Of a stretch of DNA of 38,106 bases, positions 15,524-24,200 are shown piece after piece. The stretch's first letter is position 1, and each line of letters begins with the position of its first letter. Both the position numbers and the translations under genes were made by a program. The DNA is from Saprospiraceae bacterium (GTDB lineage Bacteria > Bacteroidota > Bacteroidia > Chitinophagales > Saprospiraceae): positions 1-38,106 of the forward strand of contig JALVCY010000203.1 in assembly GCA_027009605.1 (NCBI GenBank), given 5' to 3'. Below the pieces are notes generated by a model. It was not told the DNA's origin. It did no database searches and was given only the letters and a program-made list of their open reading frames with translations.

Positions 15524-15991
15524 ATGAGAAAAAGAAAACCAAAAGTAAGGTATCTCGCTCCGGATCCACGGTACAATGACCAGATGGTTACTCGTTTTGT
15601 TAATAACTTGATGCTTGAAGGTAAAAAAAGCTTGGCTTTTAAAATCTTTTACGATGCTATGGATATCGTCAAAGAAAAGACTTCTGAAAACGAATTGGAA
15701 ATCTGGAGAAAAGCGTTGAACAATGTGATGCCACAAGTGGAAGTGAGAAGCAGAAGAATTGGTGGAGCGACCTTTCAGATTCCGGTTGAATTGCCGGCTA
15801 GACGTAAAGTGACCGTCGGGATGAAATGGTTAATTACTTTTGCGCGTAAGCGTGGAGGACGAGGAATGGCTGAAAAATTAGCTAACGAAGTGATGGCTGC
15901 AGCAAAAGGAGAAGGCGCCGCAGTAAAGAGAAGAGAAGATGTACACAAAATGGCTGAATCGAACAGAGCGTTTGCTCATTTTAAAGCATAA
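15524..15991 (+). CDS. rpsG: Ribosomal protein S7
   Basis: 155 residues, standard length. S7 starts assembly of the 30S head by binding 16S rRNA. Conserved features are VEVRSRRIGGATFQIPVEL in the hairpin region and FARKRGGRGMAEKLANE, followed by KRREDVHKMAESNRAFAHF at the C-terminus. It lies 9 bp after rpsL and 8 bp before fusA; in E. coli this interval carries S7 autoregulation, which has no room here. Confidence 0.97.
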   Translation: MRKRKPKVRYLAPDPRYNDQMVTRFVNNLMLEGKKSLAFKIFYDAMDIVKEKTSENELEIWRKALNNVMPQVEVRSRRIGGATFQIPVELPARRKVTVGMKWLITFARKRGGRGMAEKLANEVMAAAKGEGAAVKRREDVHKMAESNRAFAHFKA

Positions 15992-15999
15992 TAGTAGAA

Positions 16000-18132
16000 A
16001 TGACTGATTTAAGGTTTACACGGAATATTGGAATTGCAGCACATGTTGACGCCGGAAAAACGACTATGACCGAGCGAATCTTGTACTATACCGGTATCAA
16101 TCATAAGATTGGGGAAGTGCATGACGGTGCCGCTACAATGGACTTCATGGAGCAAGAGCAGGAAAGGGGCATTACCATTACTTCCGCTGCAACAAGAACC
16201 CATTGGAATTGGAAAGGCAAGGAGTACGTAATCAATATTATTGATACTCCGGGACACGTGGATTTTACGGTCGAAGTAGAACGTTCACTCCGGGTGTTGG
16301 ACGGTGTGGTCGCTTTGTTTTGTGCAGTTTCAGGTGTAGAACCACAATCGGAAACAGTATGGCGGCAGGCGGATAGATATAAGGTGCCGCGTTTAGGCTT
16401 TGTCAATAAGATGGATCGCTCCGGGGCAGACTTCTTTAATGTGGTTAATGATGTTAGAGAAAAATTAGGTGCTAATCCGGTGCCTTTGCAAGTACCAATT
16501 GGTGCAGAGGATGATTTTAGAGGGGTTGTTGATTTATTATCCAATAAGGCGATTGTTTGGGATGATGAGACACATGGAATGACCTACAAAGAAATTCCGA
16601 TTCCGGAAGATTTAAAGGATACAGTCGAAGAATATAGAAGCAATTTGATAGAGTCGGTCGCTGAATATAATGACGAAATCTTAGAGAAATTCTTTGATGA
16701 TCCGGATTCTATTTCCATAGAAGAGTTACAGACAGCAATTCGGGCTGCTGTGTTGGATATGAAAATTATCCCAATGATGTGTGGGTCGGCTTTCAAAAAC
16801 AAAGGTGTACAAGCAGCACTCGATGCAGTTTGTACTTACCTGCCATCTCCAGTAGATATTGACGGTATCGAAGGCATTAACCCGGACACAGAAGAACCGG
16901 AGATACGAAGGCCTTCAGTCGATGAGCCTTTTGCTGCTCTAGCGTTTAAGATTGCCACAGACCCTTATGTCGGTCGATTGGCTTATATGCGTGTGTACTC
17001 CGGTCACTTAGATGCAGGGTCTTATGTCTTGAATACCAGATCCGGTAAAAAAGAGCGGATTTCACGCATCTTTCAGATGCATGCCAATCAGCAAAATTCT
17101 ATTCCGGAAGTACAAGCCGGTGATATTGCAGCGGTTGTAGGATTCAAAGATGTACGTACAGGTGATACGCTTTGTGCTTTGGATAAGCCGATTGTGCTGG
17201 AAAGTATGACTTTCCCCGATCCTGTAATCAGTGTGGCGATTGAGCCAAAATCACAAAAAGATATTGATAAATTAGGAACGGGTTTGGCAAAGTTAGCTGA
17301 GGAAGATCCTACATTTATCGTAAGATACAATGAAGATACCAACCAAACCGTGATAAGCGGAATGGGTGAGCTACACCTAGAAATTCTTGTCGATCGTTTG
17401 AAAAGAGAATTTAAGGTAGAATGTAACCAAGGAGCACCACAAGTAAACTATAAAGAAGCACTTACGCATACTGTGGATCATACCGAGCGTTTGAAAAAAC
17501 AAAGTGGTGGCTCCGGGCTGTTTGCAGTGATGAGCTTTGAATTAGGGCCGGCCGACGAAGAATTCTTAGAGTCCGAAGACTTTAAATCAGGAAAGACTAA
17601 GCTCCAGTTTGTAAATGATATTGTAGGGGGATCAATTCCCAAGGAATTGTTGCCATCCGTTATCAAAGGCTTTGAGTCAATGATGAGCAATGGTGTCCTT
17701 GCCGGATACACTATTGATAGCATGAAGGTGAGAGTGTATGATGGAAAAACTCACCCGGTGGATTCTAAGCCGATAGCTTTTGAGCTTTGTGCTAAAGAAG
17801 GATTTAAAGCTGCCGCAAAACAAGCTAAACCGGTTCTTCTTGAACCAATTATGAAGCTGGAAGTTGTTACACCGGAAGAGTATGTAGGGGCTGTAATTGG
17901 TGATTTGAACAGAAGACGCGGGTTGCCCAAAGGGCAAAATTCTGCGCCAGGAGGTGCCATAGCAATCCAAGCGGATGTGCCTCTTTCTGAAATGTTTGGT
18001 TATGTAACCAACTTGCGTACCATTACCGCAGGGCGTGCATCTTCAGCCATGGAGTTTTCGCATTATGCACCAACTCCAAAAGGAATATCGAAGAAAGTAA
18101 TTGACGAAGCCAATGGCGTTGTTAATTCATAA
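16000..18132 (+). CDS. fusA: Elongation factor G
   Basis: 710 residues, full length. A translocation GTPase: G1 loop AHVDAGKTT (14-22), switch II DTPGHVDF (82-89), and NKMD (136-139) for guanine recognition. The remaining domains II-V are complete, with GMGELHLEILVDRLKREF in domain III and RRRGLPKGQN and FGYVTNLRTITAGRASS near the end. It follows rpsG by 8 bp. The usual tuf gene does not follow; rpsJ comes next. Confidence 0.97.
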   Translation: MTDLRFTRNIGIAAHVDAGKTTMTERILYYTGINHKIGEVHDGAATMDFMEQEQERGITITSAATRTHWNWKGKEYVINIIDTPGHVDFTVEVERSLRVLDGVVALFCAVSGVEPQSETVWRQADRYKVPRLGFVNKMDRSGADFFNVVNDVREKLGANPVPLQVPIGAEDDFRGVVDLLSNKAIVWDDETHGMTYKEIPIPEDLKDTVEEYRSNLIESVAEYNDEILEKFFDDPDSISIEELQTAIRAAVLDMKIIPMMCGSAFKNKGVQAALDAVCTYLPSPVDIDGIEGINPDTEEPEIRRPSVDEPFAALAFKIATDPYVGRLAYMRVYSGHLDAGSYVLNTRSGKKERISRIFQMHANQQNSIPEVQAGDIAAVVGFKDVRTGDTLCALDKPIVLESMTFPDPVISVAIEPKSQKDIDKLGTGLAKLAEEDPTFIVRYNEDTNQTVISGMGELHLEILVDRLKREFKVECNQGAPQVNYKEALTHTVDHTERLKKQSGGSGLFAVMSFELGPADEEFLESEDFKSGKTKLQFVNDIVGGSIPKELLPSVIKGFESMMSNGVLAGYTIDSMKVRVYDGKTHPVDSKPIAFELCAKEGFKAAAKQAKPVLLEPIMKLEVVTPEEYVGAVIGDLNRRRGLPKGQNSAPGGAIAIQADVPLSEMFGYVTNLRTITAGRASSAMEFSHYAPTPKGISKKVIDEANGVVNS

Positions 18133-18163
18133 ATAAATTTTTTAATTGATTTGAAACAGGGTT

Positions 18164-18472
18164 ATGAATCAGAAAATCAGGATTAAGTTACGTTCGTATG
18201 ACCACAATTTGGTTGATAAGTCAACCGCCAAAATTGTGAAGACGGTACGTAACAGCGGGGCTCTAGTAGTCGGTCCGATTCCGCTGCCCACGAAGAAAGA
18301 GATCTTTACGGTCTTGCGTTCACCCCATGTGAACAAGAAATCTCGTGAGCAGTTCCAGCTAAGAACGCATAAGCGTTTGATTGAAATCTTTACTCCAACT
18401 CCTAAGACGGTCGATGCACTGTCCAAGTTGGAATTGCCGAGTGGTGTAGATATTCAGGTGAAGCTTTTCTAA
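18164..18472 (+). CDS. rpsJ: Ribosomal protein S10 (NusE)
   Basis: 102 residues. Starts MNQKIRIKLRSYDHNLVDKS, the typical S10 fold opening, and carries VVGPIPLPTKKEIFTVLRSP in the long loop. S10 is a 30S head protein and also acts in transcription antitermination and transcription-translation coupling with NusG. It follows fusA directly by 31 bp, which joins the str block to the S10 block. Confidence 0.96.
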   Translation: MNQKIRIKLRSYDHNLVDKSTAKIVKTVRNSGALVVGPIPLPTKKEIFTVLRSPHVNKKSREQFQLRTHKRLIEIFTPTPKTVDALSKLELPSGVDIQVKLF

Positions 18473-18539
18473 GCAGCATCCTGATGATCCATCAACTGAT
18501 ATAAACATATTTCCTTTTTAAATTTTAAAATCGTTAACT

Positions 18540-19160
18540 GTGAACGGTTTAATAGGTAGAAAAATTGGCATGACCAGTATCTATGATGATGCGGGTCGTA
18601 ATGTGGCGTGTACGGTAATTGAAGCCGGACCTTGTACCATTACTCAAGTGAAACGCCCCGAGACAGATGGCTACTACGCTATCCAACTGGGGTTTGCTGA
18701 TGCTAAAGAAAAGAATACAACGAAATCTTTAAAAGGCCATTTTGCGAAAGCCAATACAAGCCCTAAAAGAAAATTAGTTGAGTTTAGAGATGCTGAGATT
18801 GATAAAGGTCTCGGTGATACACTGACTGTAGCCGATGTCTTTGAAGAAGGTGACCTAGTCGATGTGGTCGGCACATCCAAAGGTAAAGGCTTTCAAGGTG
18901 TCGTGAAAAGACATGGCTTTGGAGGGGTCGGAGACCAGACGCATGGACAGCACAACCGGCTAAGAGCACCGGGGTCTATTGGCGCCGCATCTTATCCTGC
19001 AAAAGTAGTCAAAGGCATGAGAATGGCCGGCCAAATGGGTAACAAAAGGGTGAAGGCCTTAAACCTTACTGTTTTGAAAGTCCTTCCGGAAAAGAACTTG
19101 ATTTTAATAAAAGGTGCAGTACCCGGTCATAAAGGTGCTTTTGTAATCATTGAAAAATAA
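18540..19160 (+). CDS. rplC: Ribosomal protein L3
   Basis: 206 residues, starting at GTG 18540 (NGLIGRKIGMTSIY); no in-frame ATG exists nearby, and the residues after it match the family start. L3 is an early 50S assembly protein near the peptidyl transferase centre. The extended loop GFQGVVKRHGFGG...GSIGA and MAGQMGNKRV are present; the Gln of GQMG is the residue methylated in E. coli. Confidence 0.95.
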   Translation: MNGLIGRKIGMTSIYDDAGRNVACTVIEAGPCTITQVKRPETDGYYAIQLGFADAKEKNTTKSLKGHFAKANTSPKRKLVEFRDAEIDKGLGDTLTVADVFEEGDLVDVVGTSKGKGFQGVVKRHGFGGVGDQTHGQHNRLRAPGSIGAASYPAKVVKGMRMAGQMGNKRVKALNLTVLKVLPEKNLILIKGAVPGHKGAFVIIEK

Positions 19161-19191
19161 AAGAACTTAGGTTCTATTAAATCGACGACAA

Positions 19192-19833
19192 ATGAAAATC
19201 GATATATTAAATACTCAAGGAAGTGCCACCGGACGTCAAGCTGACCTACTGGATAGCGTCTTCGGTATCGAAGTCAATGAGCACGCTATGTACCTTGCGG
19301 TAAAACAATTCTTGGCCAGACAGAGACAAGGTACACACAAGGCTAAAGAGCGTGGAGAAATTAAAGGCTCTACCAAAAAGCTTTTCAAGCAAAAAGGAAC
19401 GGGAGGGGCTAGACGGGGTAGTATAAAGAGTCCGGTGCTGCGCGGTGGTGGACGTGTATTCGGTCCCAAGCCTAGAAATTATGGCTTCAAATTGAATAAA
19501 AAGGTCAAAGCGCTTGCCAGAAACTCAGCCCTGTCCTCCAAATTGGCCGCCGGTGAAATCATAATCATTGAAGATTTTATAATGGAGACTCCTAGCACTA
19601 AAGCCATGAATAACATATTAGACGGAGTGAAAGGAGGTTTCAAAAAAGTGCTATTGGTTACGAAAGAGTTTGACCCGATAGTGATGAAAGCAGCAAGTAA
19701 TATTCCCGGTGTGGATGTACTTGCAGCTAAAGATATTAATACGTACCAGCTTTTGAAGGGGGATGTCATACTTTTACAAGAAGGTGCAGTGAACGTGGTC
19801 AATGAGCTGTGCTCTAAATACACTAAGAATTAA
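19192..19833 (+). CDS. rplD: Ribosomal protein L4
   Basis: 213 residues. The conserved loop reaching the exit tunnel is complete: KGSTKKLFKQKGTGGARRGS then GGGRVFGPKPRNY. L4 assembles into the 50S subunit; in E. coli it represses its own operon by binding the S10 leader, but no such leader can be recognised here. Confidence 0.96.
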   Translation: MKIDILNTQGSATGRQADLLDSVFGIEVNEHAMYLAVKQFLARQRQGTHKAKERGEIKGSTKKLFKQKGTGGARRGSIKSPVLRGGGRVFGPKPRNYGFKLNKKVKALARNSALSSKLAAGEIIIIEDFIMETPSTKAMNNILDGVKGGFKKVLLVTKEFDPIVMKAASNIPGVDVLAAKDINTYQLLKGDVILLQEGAVNVVNELCSKYTKN

Positions 19834-19844
19834 ATTGTCTGAAG

Positions 19845-20141
19845 ATGATAAAACGCATTTTAATCAAGCCGGTCATTACTGAAAAATCTGAGCTTTTGAG
19901 TTCAAACCATAATCAGTACTCTTTTGTAGTCGATAAAAAGGCCAACAAAATTGAGATAAAAAAGGCTATTGAATCAAAATTTGATGTGACAGTGGAGCAC
20001 GTCAGTACGATGATTGTACCTGGTAAGTCCAAGTTGAGAGCCACTCGGTCTGGGTATGTTAAAGGTCGTACTTCAAGCTATAAAAAGGCCATCGTAACTG
20101 TTGCGGAAGGTGAACAGCTTGATATTTACGGAGAAGTTTAA
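19845..20141 (+). CDS. rplW: Ribosomal protein L23
   Basis: 98 residues. It begins MIKRILIKPVITEKSELLSS, the universal L23 opening, and carries KIEIKKAIESKFDVTVEHVS. L23 lies at the tunnel exit and docks trigger factor and SRP. It sits 11 bp after rplD and 11 bp before rplB. Confidence 0.96.
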   Translation: MIKRILIKPVITEKSELLSSNHNQYSFVVDKKANKIEIKKAIESKFDVTVEHVSTMIVPGKSKLRATRSGYVKGRTSSYKKAIVTVAEGEQLDIYGEV

Positions 20142-20152
20142 AAGTTTAACTC

Positions 20153-20977
20153 ATGGGAATTAAGAAATATAAACCAGTAAGTCCGGGACTTCGTACGAGA
20201 GTATCGAACTCTTTTGAGGAGCTTACTACGGATAAGCCGGAAAAGAGCCTTTTGGCAAAGAAGAAAAAGTCTGGTGGTCGTAATAGCTCCGGGCGTATGA
20301 CGGTTCGCCAAAAAGGTGGTGGGCACAAACAACGCTATAGAGTGATTGATTTTAAACGTGATAAAGATGGTGTACCGGGAACGGTTAAGACCATAGAGTA
20401 TGATCCGAATAGATCTTCCTTTATTGCGCTCGTATGGTATGCGGATGGTGACAAGAGATATATCTTGGCTCCACGCGGAATCAAAGTTGGAGCTACCATT
20501 ATGTCCGGTGAGAAAGCAACTCCGGATGTTGGAAATGCTCTTTACCTGAAAGATATTCCTTTAGGTTCTGAAATCCACAACATTGAGATGCATCCGGGGC
20601 AAGGCGGGGCGATTGTACGTAGTGCAGGGGTCTATGCGGTCTTAACGGGTAAAGAAGGACGGTATGCCATCGTAAAACTTCCTTCCGGTGAAATGAGAAG
20701 AATTTTGATGACTTGCAAAGCAACCATGGGTAAAGTGGGCAACCAAGACCATAACTTATTGGTAGTGGGTAAAGCAGGAGCGAATAGATGGCGCGGTAAA
20801 CGTCCACATGTTCGGGGTGTTGTGATGAACCCGGTCGATCACCCAATGGGTGGTGGAGAAGGAAGAGCATCTGGTGGACACCCAAGATCAAGAACCGGAA
20901 TCAAGGCAAAAGGTCAGAAGACAAGAAGCCGCACGAAGCACTCCAACAAGTTAATCATTTCAAAACGGAAAAAATAA
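20153..20977 (+). CDS. rplB: Ribosomal protein L2
   Basis: 274 residues. It starts MGIKKYKPVSPGLRTRVSNS, and shows GGGHKQRYRVIDFKRDKDG, ALVWYADGDKRYILAPRG and the C-terminal VMNPVDHPMGGGEGRASGG. The His in that last motif is the conserved one near the peptidyl transferase centre. L2 is a core 50S protein that supports subunit association. Confidence 0.97.
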   Translation: MGIKKYKPVSPGLRTRVSNSFEELTTDKPEKSLLAKKKKSGGRNSSGRMTVRQKGGGHKQRYRVIDFKRDKDGVPGTVKTIEYDPNRSSFIALVWYADGDKRYILAPRGIKVGATIMSGEKATPDVGNALYLKDIPLGSEIHNIEMHPGQGGAIVRSAGVYAVLTGKEGRYAIVKLPSGEMRRILMTCKATMGKVGNQDHNLLVVGKAGANRWRGKRPHVRGVVMNPVDHPMGGGEGRASGGHPRSRTGIKAKGQKTRSRTKHSNKLIISKRKK

Positions 20978-20988
20978 ATTCTTAAGAT

Positions 20989-21258
20989 ATGCCTAGATCG
21001 CTGAAAAAAGGACCTTATGTTTACCATAAATTGCTAAAAAAACTAGCAAGGGTCAAAGAATCGAATAAAAAGCAGTTGATTAAGACTTGGTCAAGATCAT
21101 CGATGATAATTCCGGATATGGTTGGTGAAACCATCGGGGTACATAATGGGAAGATTCATGTTCCTGTATTTGTCACAGAGAGTATGGTCGGCCACAAATT
21201 GGGTGAGTTTGCTGCGACAAGAACCTTTAAAGGTCATTCCGGTAACCGGAAGAAATAA
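20989..21258 (+). CDS. rpsS: Ribosomal protein S19
   Basis: 89 residues. MPRSLKKGPYVYHKLLKKL at the start, then IKTWSRSSMIIPDMVGETI, GKIHVPVFVTESMVGHKLGE and FAATRTFKGH are all canonical. S19 sits in the 30S head at the A-site finger contact. Eleven bases separate it from rplB. Confidence 0.97.
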   Translation: MPRSLKKGPYVYHKLLKKLARVKESNKKQLIKTWSRSSMIIPDMVGETIGVHNGKIHVPVFVTESMVGHKLGEFAATRTFKGHSGNRKK

Positions 21259-21294
21259 ACCATTTTTTTAGAGTTTGTAACTGAATAGTGTGAA

Positions 21295-21684
21295 ATGGAA
21301 GCTATAGCAAAATTAAATAATTGTCCCATGTCTCCTCGTAAGATGAGATTGATTGCGGATCTTATTCGGAACAAACCGGTGGATGAAGCACTTGGTATCT
21401 TAAAGTTTACTAAGAACGAAGCAGCCACTTGGTTGGAAAAATTACTTCTATCGGCCGTCGCCAATTGGGAGTATAAGTTGGATGGTAGCGTTGATTCGGA
21501 TGATTATGCATTGGTGGTCAAGACGATATTTGTTAACGGCGGCAGAATGTTAAAAAGAATTCAGCCGGCACCACAAGGTCGAGCGCATCGTGTTAGAAAA
21601 AGATCTAACCATGTGACCATAATAATTGAAAACACCCTACCATTGGAGACGGAGTCTTCTGTGGTAGAAATTGAAGAAGAATAA
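21295..21684 (+). CDS. rplV: Ribosomal protein L22
   Basis: 129 residues, with the core L22 sequence LNNCPMSPRKMRLIADLIRN, VKTIFVNGGRMLKRIQPAPQ and GRAHRVRKRSNHVTIII. The hairpin that lines the exit tunnel is intact. An acidic tail (ETESSVVEIEEE) extends beyond the short bacterial form. Confidence 0.96.
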   Translation: MEAIAKLNNCPMSPRKMRLIADLIRNKPVDEALGILKFTKNEAATWLEKLLLSAVANWEYKLDGSVDSDDYALVVKTIFVNGGRMLKRIQPAPQGRAHRVRKRSNHVTIIIENTLPLETESSVVEIEEE

Positions 21685-21694
21685 ATCACTCATA

Positions 21695-22405
21695 ATGGGT
21701 CAAAAAACAAATCCAATAGGTAACAGATTGGGCGTCATCCGCGGATGGGAATCCAATTGGTATGGTGGCAAAAACTTTGCTGAGAATGTTGTTCAAGATG
21801 AAGAAATTCGTCGCTATTTAAGAGCACGTATTAGCAAAGGTGGCATCTCAAGAATTATTCTTGAAAGGACTTTGAAAAGAGTTACTGTGACCATCCACAC
21901 ATCTAGACCGGGTATCGTAATCGGTAAAGGGGGAAAAGAAGTGGAAAGACTAAAGCAGGAATTGAGAAAACTAACAGGCAAGGATGTTCAAATTAATATC
22001 CATGAAGTTAGAAGACCTGAGTTAGACGCTTATATCGTAGGAGAAACGGTTGCTCGCCAATTAGAAGCACGGATGAATTATCGCCGTGCTATTAAGGGAG
22101 CCATTCAATCTACGATTAGAGCAGGTGCAGGAGGTATCAAGATTCGTATCTCCGGTCGTTTGAACGGTGCAGAGATTGCTCGTTCAGAAGAGTATAAAGA
22201 AGGACGAATTCCTTTGCATACCTTCCGTGCGGATATCGACTATGCGCTAGTGGAAGCATTGACCATGTATGGGATTATTGGGATTAAGGTGTGGATATTT
22301 AAGGGAGAAGTACTGGTGAGAAGGGATTTAATGCCAACATCTGCGTCGAAAGAGCAAAAGCCGCATCATAGGAAAGGTGGCGGTAGAAGAAATAGACGTC
22401 GATAA
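21695..22405 (+). CDS. rpsC: Ribosomal protein S3
   Basis: 236 residues from ATG 21695, giving MGQKTNPIGNRLGVIRGWES; an ATG at 21671 inside rplV would add eight unlikely residues. The KH domain motif SRPGIVIGKGGKEVERLKQE is clear. S3 lines the mRNA entry channel and has helicase function. The C-terminus is short and basic (HHRKGGGRRNRRR). Confidence 0.96.
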   Translation: MGQKTNPIGNRLGVIRGWESNWYGGKNFAENVVQDEEIRRYLRARISKGGISRIILERTLKRVTVTIHTSRPGIVIGKGGKEVERLKQELRKLTGKDVQINIHEVRRPELDAYIVGETVARQLEARMNYRRAIKGAIQSTIRAGAGGIKIRISGRLNGAEIARSEEYKEGRIPLHTFRADIDYALVEALTMYGIIGIKVWIFKGEVLVRRDLMPTSASKEQKPHHRKGGGRRNRRR

Positions 22406-22431
22406 AACTAGATTTTTCAAAAATAAAGCCG

Positions 22432-22439
22432 TAACTTTG
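22432..22439 (+). promoter_or_regulatory. Candidate internal promoter before rplP
   Basis: TAACTTTG followed by CAGCCC is an exact -7 match, placed in one of the larger gaps of the cluster (69 bp between rpsC and rplP) and 36 bp before the rplP ATG. A small hairpin (ccct 22443-22446 with aggg 22451-22454) would form at the start of such a transcript. No -33 element is seen. Confidence 0.5.
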
Positions 22440-22474
22440 CAGCCCTTTTTAGGGTCGAGTAAAAATTTAACGTC

Positions 22475-22894
22475 ATGTTACAACCAAAAAGAACAAAATA
22501 TAGAAAACAGCAGAAGGGTAGAAACCGCGGCTTGGCTTATAGAGGCAGCACTGTTGATTTCGGAAGCTATGGGTTGAAATCTTTAGAAGCAGGTCGCTTG
22601 ACCAGCAGACAGATAGAAGCTGCCCGTGTTGCTTTGACACGATACCTAAAAAGAGAGGGAAAAGTGTGGATTCGGATTTTTCCGGATAAGCCGATTACGT
22701 CTAAGCCGTTAGAAGTACGGATGGGTAAAGGTAAGGGAGCTTTGGATCACTATGTGGCAGTTATCAAACCCGGTAGAATTTTGTTTGAAATTGATGGTGT
22801 GGACTTTGAGTTAGCCAAAGAAGCTTTTAGATTGGCAGCACAAAAATTGCCTGTATTAACCAAAACAGTTAAAAGAATCGATTTAAGATCGTAA
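22475..22894 (+). CDS. rplP: Ribosomal protein L16
   Basis: 139 residues. MLQPKRTKYRKQQKGRNRGL, TSRQIEAARVALTRYLKREG, VWIRIFPDKPITSKPLEVRM and GKGKGALDHYVAVIKPGRIL are canonical. L16 helps position tRNA in the 50S A site. It lies after the 69-bp gap with a candidate internal promoter. Confidence 0.97.
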   Translation: MLQPKRTKYRKQQKGRNRGLAYRGSTVDFGSYGLKSLEAGRLTSRQIEAARVALTRYLKREGKVWIRIFPDKPITSKPLEVRMGKGKGALDHYVAVIKPGRILFEIDGVDFELAKEAFRLAAQKLPVLTKTVKRIDLRS

Positions 22895-22906
22895 AATTAG
22901 TTTGAT

Positions 22907-23170
22907 ATGGCTTCAGATAAGATGAAAGAATTAATGGACATGTCAGTTGAAGAGCTTAACAATAAGCTCACCGAGCTGGAAGTCGATTTCAATGATACCA
23001 AATTTGATAATGCGACGATGGGTATGGAAAACCCTTTGCTTTTGCGTTCTAAAAGACGTGATATCGCTCGTATCAAAACTGTCCTTAGACAACGCGAATT
23101 GGCTGATATGACGCCCGAAGCATTGGCTAAACGCTCAAAAATTGTCCAACGTAGAAAAAAACGTAGGTAA
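22907..23170 (+). CDS. rpmC: Ribosomal protein L29, extended form
   Basis: 87 residues from ATG 22907, or 82 from ATG 22922 (MKELMDMSVEELNNKLTELE), against about 63-70 in most bacteria. The L29 core includes NPLLLRSKRRDIARIKTVLR. The extra length is a basic C-terminal tail, ADMTPEALAKRSKIVQRRKK. L29 is at the exit tunnel rim, where such a tail could contact rRNA or trigger factor (inference). Confidence 0.9.
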   Translation: MASDKMKELMDMSVEELNNKLTELEVDFNDTKFDNATMGMENPLLLRSKRRDIARIKTVLRQRELADMTPEALAKRSKIVQRRKKRR

Positions 23171-23188
23171 AACTACTGAAACAGAGAT

Positions 23189-23446
23189 ATGATGGAAAGA
23201 AATCTTAGAAAGATACGTACAGGCGTAGTTTCCAGTAACAAAATGGAGAAAACGATTACTGTTGTAGTTGAAAAACGCTTAAAGCATCCCATTTATGGTA
23301 AGTATGTGAAGCGGACTAAAAAATTTGTGGCTCATGATGAAAAGAATGAGTGCAATATAGGTGATGTAGTTAACATTATGGAGACTAGACCACTTAGCAA
23401 AAGAAAAAGATGGCGCTTGATCGAAATCATTGAGAAAGCCAAATAA
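23189..23446 (+). CDS. rpsQ: Ribosomal protein S17
   Basis: 85 residues. RNLRKIRTGVVSSNKMEKTI, KRLKHPIYGKYVKRTKKF and DVVNIMETRPLSKRKRWRLI are typical. It binds 16S rRNA as a primary assembly protein. Start is one of two adjacent ATG codons (23189 or 23192). Confidence 0.96.
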   Translation: MMERNLRKIRTGVVSSNKMEKTITVVVEKRLKHPIYGKYVKRTKKFVAHDEKNECNIGDVVNIMETRPLSKRKRWRLIEIIEKAK

Positions 23447-23469
23447 ATAATACTTTAACCGGAAAGATC

Positions 23470-23838
23470 ATGATACAGCAAGAGTCAAGACTGAAAGTTG
23501 CCGACAATAGTGGAGCCAAAGAAGTACTTTGTATTAGAGTTTTAGGAAACTCAAAACAGCGTTATGCTTCTATTGGTGACCAGATTGTTGTCACCGTAAA
23601 ATCGGCATTTCCCGGGGGAGGTGTCAAAAAAGGGACTGTCACCAAAGCAGTTGTCGTAAGAACCAAAAAACCTTTGAGAAGGGATGATGGCTCTTATATT
23701 CGCTTTGATGATAATGCGGTCGTTTTGCTTAATGAAGCTGAAGAGCCTAGAGGAACTCGTATTTTTGGCCCTGTAGCTCGTGAATTGAGAGCAAAAGATT
23801 ATATGAAGATTGTTTCACTGGCTCCTGAAGTACTTTAA
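23470..23838 (+). CDS. rplN: Ribosomal protein L14
   Basis: 122 residues, exactly the usual length. MIQQESRLKVADNSGAKEVL, RRDDGSYIRFDDNAVVLLN and RGTRIFGPVARELR are signature segments. L14 lies at the subunit interface and binds the silencing factor RsfS. Confidence 0.97.
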   Translation: MIQQESRLKVADNSGAKEVLCIRVLGNSKQRYASIGDQIVVTVKSAFPGGGVKKGTVTKAVVVRTKKPLRRDDGSYIRFDDNAVVLLNEAEEPRGTRIFGPVARELRAKDYMKIVSLAPEVL

Positions 23839-23849
23839 ATATTGCAAAA

Positions 23850-24200
23850 ATGGCTTTGAAAAAGAAAGAATATAAATCAGGCAATCGCTTTGAACCTAAA
23901 CTCCACATCCGAAAGGATGATATGGTGGTAGTTATCTCTGGCAACCATAAAGGAGAAAAAGGTAAAGTGATTCAAGTTTTTCCTAAACTTGGGAAAGCAA
24001 TTGTCGAAGGGGTAAATATGGTCACTAAGCACCTTAAACCTACCCAAAAAAATGAAGGCGGACGTATCAAAGAACCAGCTCCTATTCATGTAGCAAAGTT
24101 GATGGTCATTGATAAGTCCGGCAACGCAACAAGAATTGGCCGCAAACTAGTCGATGGTAAGTTGGTCAGATATTCTAAAAAATCTGGTGAAATAATTTAA
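23850..24200 (+). CDS. rplX: Ribosomal protein L24
   Basis: 116 residues. The KOW motif VISGNHKGEKGKVIQVFPKL and VEGVNMVTKHLKPTQKNEGG identify it. L24 nucleates 50S assembly. Its TAA shares the A at 24200 with the ATG of rplE (TAATG), so the two are translationally coupled. Confidence 0.96.
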   Translation: MALKKKEYKSGNRFEPKLHIRKDDMVVVISGNHKGEKGKVIQVFPKLGKAIVEGVNMVTKHLKPTQKNEGGRIKEPAPIHVAKLMVIDKSGNATRIGRKLVDGKLVRYSKKSGEII

